The notes under the pieces: model-generated
Database searches by the model: none
Told to the model about the DNA's origin: nothing
What the model saw: the letters and a program-made list of their open reading frames with translations, nothing else
Translations under genes and position numbers: made by a program
Source of the DNA: Candidatus Hestiella acidicharens
GTDB taxonomy: Archaea; Thermoproteota; Thermoprotei_A; Sulfolobales; Acidilobaceae
Length of the DNA: 8,124 nt
Reading direction: 5' to 3'
Assembly: GCA_015523575.1 (NCBI GenBank)
Contig: WAJZ01000089.1
Location: 1 to 8,124, forward strand
Part shown: in pieces, positions 5,475-8,124 of the stretch
How the letters are laid out: each line of letters begins with the position of its first letter
Numbering within the stretch: the stretch's first letter is position 1

Positions 5475-5651
5475 CTATATCATCCTTGCTATAATAACTA
5501 TAATTGCTATTATAGCAGAAATTATCATCAAGGTCATTGGAGAAATCTCTATTTTACTATCATAATTCTCATAGAACGCTATCAATCCTGCTGCTGTCAT
5601 AGGAGATGTCTGCTTTTTCTTTGATGACCTTCTCTTGGGTTTTGTGGGCAT
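5475..5651 (-). CDS. secG: preprotein translocase subunit Sec61-beta (SecG)
   Basis: The small accessory subunit of the archaeal SecYEG/Sec61 channel, a tail-anchored membrane protein. From the ATG at 5651 it is 58 residues: a basic N-terminus (PTKPKRRSSKKK, 2-13), the conserved segment TAAGLIAFYE (19-28) and a single membrane helix, about 39-56 (TLMIISAIIAIIVIIARM), with the C-terminus directly after it. Length and layout fit archaeal Sec61-beta. An ATG at 5663 adds four residues (MVWL), but GGTG lies about 8 nt before the ATG at 5651, so the shorter form is preferred. It begins 17 nt after the stop of GGGPS and shares its direction, so the two are likely co-transcribed. Coupling of a membrane-lipid enzyme and the export channel in one operon fits joint control by membrane growth. 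Confidence 0.9.
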   Translation of the reverse strand: MPTKPKRRSSKKKQTSPMTAAGLIAFYENYDSKIEISPMTLMIISAIIAIIVIIARMI

Positions 5652-5668
5652 TAACCACACCATTAATA

Positions 5669-6433
5669 CTATGGTATTCTAGTGCTTTTAACTGTTTTGA
5701 TGGATCTTACCATCTTATATAGGGATAAGGGATCCTTTTCAACGATTGTGCCGTTAACTATCCCGTCCGCACCAGCCTTTATTAAATCCCTAGCCACCTC
5801 CGGCTCAGTTATCCCTCCTCCTACAAGGAGGATACCATCATACTCGGCCTGGTCCAAGGCTTTTCTAACCAGAGATATGGTTGAAGATGGTATCGGACTA
5901 GGTGCCCCACTACCAGCTTCCAAATAAATTACTTTCGTACCGAGCATTGCACCAGCTAAAGCATATGCGGCTGCTATATCCCCTCTTTCATATGGTATAG
6001 GCCTCGCCTTACCAATATATCCAGCCGCCCCACCGTGACCTATAATTATATACGTTGTCGGTATTACCTCGAGTCCCATCCTTAAAATTATTGGAGCAGC
6101 CTGGGCCTGAACGCCACCAACATAATAGGGATCATCGCTATTAAGCAATAGCATAAATAAAACAGCATCAGCGTTGGATGTCAACCCATTTATGTTACCT
6201 GGAAAGAGTATTACTGGAAGTCCGGACTCTTTTGTCTTTTTAACTAACCTAGACAAGTGGGGTTCGTATATACCCAAGGAACCACCTATTAACAAAGCTG
6301 TTGATCCAGCTTTTGCTGCATTAATAGCTATATTTTTAGCATCTTCAACGCTTGTCTTATCAGGGTCTATTAGAGTTAGATGTATTTTTTCTTTTTTATT
6401 ATTTATTAATTTTTTAAGCACGCTAGCCCTCAA
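5669..6433 (-). CDS. geranylgeranylglyceryl phosphate synthase (GGGPS)
   Basis: It joins geranylgeranyl diphosphate to sn-glycerol-1-phosphate, making the first ether bond of archaeal membrane lipids; Mg2+-dependent, TIM-barrel fold. From the TTG at 6433 it is 254 residues, the normal length. Seen: HLTLIDPDK (18-26) with the metal-binding Asp23; LFPGN (76-80), near the prenyl pocket; YLEAGSGAP (170-178), glycerol phosphate binding; VGGGI (204-208) and NGT (227-229), the phosphate-gripping loops of the barrel. The frame remains open to another TTG at 6469, but GGGTGG lies 4 nt before the TTG at 6433, and family members start about 20 residues before LIDPDK, so the shorter form is chosen. It lies between elf1 and secG as an apparent operon. 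Heptaprenylglyceryl phosphate synthase (PcrB) is the bacterial homologue; the archaeal context supports GGGPS. Confidence 0.96.
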   Translation of the reverse strand: MRASVLKKLINNKKEKIHLTLIDPDKTSVEDAKNIAINAAKAGSTALLIGGSLGIYEPHLSRLVKKTKESGLPVILFPGNINGLTSNADAVLFMLLLNSDDPYYVGGVQAQAAPIILRMGLEVIPTTYIIIGHGGAAGYIGKARPIPYERGDIAAAYALAGAMLGTKVIYLEAGSGAPSPIPSSTISLVRKALDQAEYDGILLVGGGITEPEVARDLIKAGADGIVNGTIVEKDPLSLYKMVRSIKTVKSTRIP

Positions 6434-6482
6434 TGTTCCACCCTTGATGCTTAATATATGGATGCACAAGCCTTCTCAATAC

Positions 6483-6803
6483 TCATTCTACCCCTGTTTC
6501 TACTTGGGTCTTCGCTTCTTTAAATTCTTCGCTTTTCTCACACTCACTTAACCTGCCTTCATAATCAAGGTCTATTATCTTGTTGTATACATCCACCCTG
6601 TCATAGATGTTAGGGACTTCCATTTCACAATAAAGGTGGCAGTTTCCACATCTAGCTATGGCCAATTTTTTGTCAGCATTACCTTCAATCTTCTTAAATT
6701 CTATAGTTAATGTTAATGCGTTACATCTAGGGCACTGAAAATACCTGCTTGGTTGCCTTGGTTTTTTTGGTTTAACTGATTTCCTCCTTCTTCTCCTTGC
6801 CAA
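6483..6803 (-). CDS. archaeal Elf1-type transcription elongation factor (zinc-ribbon protein)
   Basis: A small protein that acts with RNA polymerase during elongation, by homology to eukaryotic Elf1. From the TTG at 6803 it has 106 residues: a basic N-terminal tail (ARRRRRKSVKPKKPR, 2-16), then CPRC (24-27) and CGNC (52-55), the four cysteines of a zinc ribbon, with a third Cys at 59. The conserved YDRVDVYNKIID segment (67-78) follows, then an acidic tail. The start is debatable: GTG at 6812 and TTGs at 6806 and 6803 share one frame. GAGGTG (6815-6810) is a perfect Shine-Dalgarno and overlaps the GTG, so the TTG at 6803, six bases after it, is preferred. It is the first gene of the elf1-GGGPS-secG set. 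Other zinc-ribbon proteins remain possible, but the tail-ribbon-YDRVD order fits Elf1. Confidence 0.85.
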   Translation of the reverse strand: MARRRRRKSVKPKKPRQPSRYFQCPRCNALTLTIEFKKIEGNADKKLAIARCGNCHLYCEMEVPNIYDRVDVYNKIIDLDYEGRLSECEKSEEFKEAKTQVETGVE

Positions 6804-6826
6804 CAATAACACCTCTAAACCTTTGC

Positions 6827-6839
6827 GATTTATATGTTA
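6827..6839 (-). promoter_or_regulatory. candidate TATA box of the elf1-GGGPS-secG set
   Basis: Minus strand TAACATATAAATCG contains ATATAAAT at 6828-6835. Its centre is about 26 nt from 6806, so transcription would begin on the TTG codons, inside the Shine-Dalgarno region. A second AT-rich candidate, AAATTTAAG at 6849-6857, would start transcription near 6828 and keep the Shine-Dalgarno within the message. Confidence 0.4.
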
Positions 6840-6870
6840 AAAAGCACAGCTTAAATTTCTGACCTTTGAA

Positions 6871-6889
6871 ATTAAAACCTAACAAAAAC
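6871..6889 (-). terminator. T-tract terminator after the alcohol dehydrogenase
   Basis: About 17 nt after the stop of the alcohol dehydrogenase, the minus strand carries TTTTT (6885-6889) and TTTTAAT (6871-6877). T-tracts of this type act as terminators in archaea. This would separate the gene from elf1. Confidence 0.35.
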
Positions 6890-6906
6890 ACCTATCGAAG
6901 GTTACG

Positions 6907-8064
6907 TTAGAGGGCTTCTTTTAGCAGCTCCAAGATCTTTTGTTTATCCACATTAATACCATGGAGCCTACCTACAATTTTTTCTAAAACAGCAGGATTA
7001 GAAAAAGCCCTTCTAATAGCTTCACTCAAAGTTTCCTTATCGAACCCGTAATCACCGAGTCTCTTTGAAAAACCTACAGAAGCTACGAAATTACTTAGAA
7101 CATCTCTTATTAGGCCTGGATCAGAGTTAGGTTTTACATTTGGATCCAAAACGCGCAGAATTCTAGTAGAACCTTCTGGTGAGGCCATATGCACTAAAGG
7201 TGCTAAAAGAGGCCCTACTATAGCCAACCCACAACCATGTGGTAAAGAAGGCTTTATCCCGCTCATAACATTTTCTATTGCATGTATGATATTCGTCGGC
7301 GAAAGGTCTATTGCAATACCTGCTAACATGGATGCATACAACAAGTAATATCTTGCTTCCATGTCTTGTAAAGATTGCATAGCCCTAGGCAAATATTTGC
7401 TTATTAGCCTTACAGCTTCTTCAGAAAGCGTCCTTGCTAACGGAGGGCTGTTAAGCGTGGTGCTTGATTCATATGCATGATAAAGTGCATCAAAAGATGT
7501 ACATAAAACTTGTTCCTTGGGCAAGGTTATTGTATACCTAGGATCATCAAAAGATACCTTTGGATAAGAAACAACATTACCAAGTTTATCTCCTTTCTCA
7601 GCATCTGTCATATTTGCATACCTATCTACCTCACTTCCAGTTCCGTGAGTTAAATTTATTGCAAAAACAGGAACTGTCCTTTTCACATCCTTTCTTCCAT
7701 AGAGGTAGTCTATGGCACTACCGCCATTTGCCGCTACGGCAGAGGCGACTTTCGCAGTATCTATTACGCTTCCACCACCTATTGCTATTAAACAGTCAAC
7801 ATTCTCTAAAGCTATAGCCCTAGCCAACTCGTCTGCTTGGGTCGACAATGGATTTGGTGTAACCTTGTTAAATATTGAGTATCTAATAGACAACTCGTTC
7901 AAAAATTTTGTTACGTCATCCTGTGCACCACTCTTTATTGCAGAACTTCTACCAGTAACTATAACAACATTCTTTACGCCAACCAAGTAATTCTTTAAAT
8001 CATCTATAGCAGAAGGTCCGAAAACTATCTTAACATCATTATATGACCATGTAAACTTTATCAA
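6907..8064 (-). CDS. iron-containing alcohol dehydrogenase (group III)
   Basis: An NAD(P)-dependent oxidoreductase that interconverts alcohols and aldehydes/ketones, presumably in the cytoplasm; the substrate cannot be told from sequence. The 385 residues match the family. Seen: an N-terminal nucleotide-binding domain with GGGSVIDTAK (96-105); THGTGSEVDR (139-148), a variant of the usual TAGTGSE; and an all-helical C-terminal domain with the metal ligands Asp192 and His196 (FDALYHAYE, 191-199), His261 (IIHAIENVMSG) and His276 (PHGCGLA). All four ligands are present, so an active enzyme is likely. The start is TTG at 8064, with GGTGGTG 5 nt upstream (after AAA), which supports this choice. It stands alone, about 100 nt upstream of elf1 and separated by T-tracts. 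Related glycerol or propanediol dehydrogenases share the same fold. Confidence 0.92.
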   Translation of the reverse strand: MIKFTWSYNDVKIVFGPSAIDDLKNYLVGVKNVVIVTGRSSAIKSGAQDDVTKFLNELSIRYSIFNKVTPNPLSTQADELARAIALENVDCLIAIGGGSVIDTAKVASAVAANGGSAIDYLYGRKDVKRTVPVFAINLTHGTGSEVDRYANMTDAEKGDKLGNVVSYPKVSFDDPRYTITLPKEQVLCTSFDALYHAYESSTTLNSPPLARTLSEEAVRLISKYLPRAMQSLQDMEARYYLLYASMLAGIAIDLSPTNIIHAIENVMSGIKPSLPHGCGLAIVGPLLAPLVHMASPEGSTRILRVLDPNVKPNSDPGLIRDVLSNFVASVGFSKRLGDYGFDKETLSEAIRRAFSNPAVLEKIVGRLHGINVDKQKILELLKEAL

Positions 8065-8070
8065 TACGCA

Positions 8071-8124
8071 CCACCTTTTTATATAAACAATCTTCCGTGT
8101 TAATAAGTAATAATTATATAATTA
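8071..8124 (-). promoter_or_regulatory. promoter region and ribosome binding site of the alcohol dehydrogenase
   Basis: Minus strand AAAGGTGGTG (8069-8078) lies directly before the TTG start and pairs well with 16S rRNA. Two TATA candidates exist: GTTTATATAA (8080-8089), which would start transcription about 5 nt inside the gene, and AATTATATAATT (8112-8123), which would start near 8090 and retain the Shine-Dalgarno. The second is better supported. It is part of a perfect 14-nt palindrome, 8111-8124, at the end of the window. Confidence 0.45.

Noticed and set aside
5365..5565. Plus-strand 66-codon ORF with a hydrophobic tail
   Set aside because: Its hydrophobic part is the antisense of the Sec61-beta membrane helix; the minus-strand protein matches a known family.
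1..8124. CRISPR array, tRNA or rRNA genes
   Set aside because: No regularly spaced repeats, no GTTCRANNC T-arm with matching acceptor stem, and no rRNA-like segments were seen on either strand.

Overview
The window looks like a chromosomal segment from a thermophilic crenarchaeon (Thermoproteota). It carries a cluster of core archaeal genes on the minus strand: the Elf1-type zinc-ribbon elongation factor, geranylgeranylglyceryl phosphate synthase (GGGPS, archaeal ether lipids) and Sec61-beta (SecG). It also carries an archaeal Dps-like ferritin, a CDGSH iron-sulfur protein, and a PaREP1-family paralogue, a family typical of Pyrobaculum and other crenarchaea. Archaeal TATA boxes, GGTG-type Shine-Dalgarno sites and frequent TTG/GTG starts support this. 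A genus cannot be fixed from the sequence alone.

Layout. 1-1007 (+): an AbiEii-like nucleotidyltransferase whose expected partner is outside the window. 1008-2546: a decayed, gene-poor stretch. It holds a tandem hairpin behind the first gene, a 13-nt direct repeat, a PaREP1 pseudogene with two frameshifts (1420-1936, minus) and coding-like scraps without starts. 2547-4214 (-): a 555-residue acyl-CoA dehydrogenase of the AidB-like long type. 4255-4377 (-): the last ~40 codons of an AMP-forming acyl-CoA ligase, squeezed between the dehydrogenase promoter and the CDGSH gene. 4371-5208 (-): a Dps-like ferritin gene broken by a frameshift, followed 20 nt later by the CDGSH gene. 5209-5474: a non-coding, structure-rich gap with two mutually exclusive hairpins. 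5475-6803 (-): elf1 - GGGPS - secG. 6907-8064 (-): an iron-containing alcohol dehydrogenase.

The genes fall into separate modules rather than one large system: fatty acid or acyl-CoA oxidation (dehydrogenase plus ligase relic), iron storage and redox (Dps-like ferritin plus CDGSH), housekeeping (transcription, membrane lipid synthesis, protein export), and alcohol/aldehyde redox. The most unusual points are the ligase relic that abuts the CDGSH stop codon, a perfect palindrome over the TATA box of the acyl-CoA dehydrogenase, the Dps-like gene split exactly in an interhelical loop, and the switch-like paired hairpins at 5287-5325. I see no convincing new multi-gene defence or metabolic system, no CRISPR array and no tRNA or rRNA gene.
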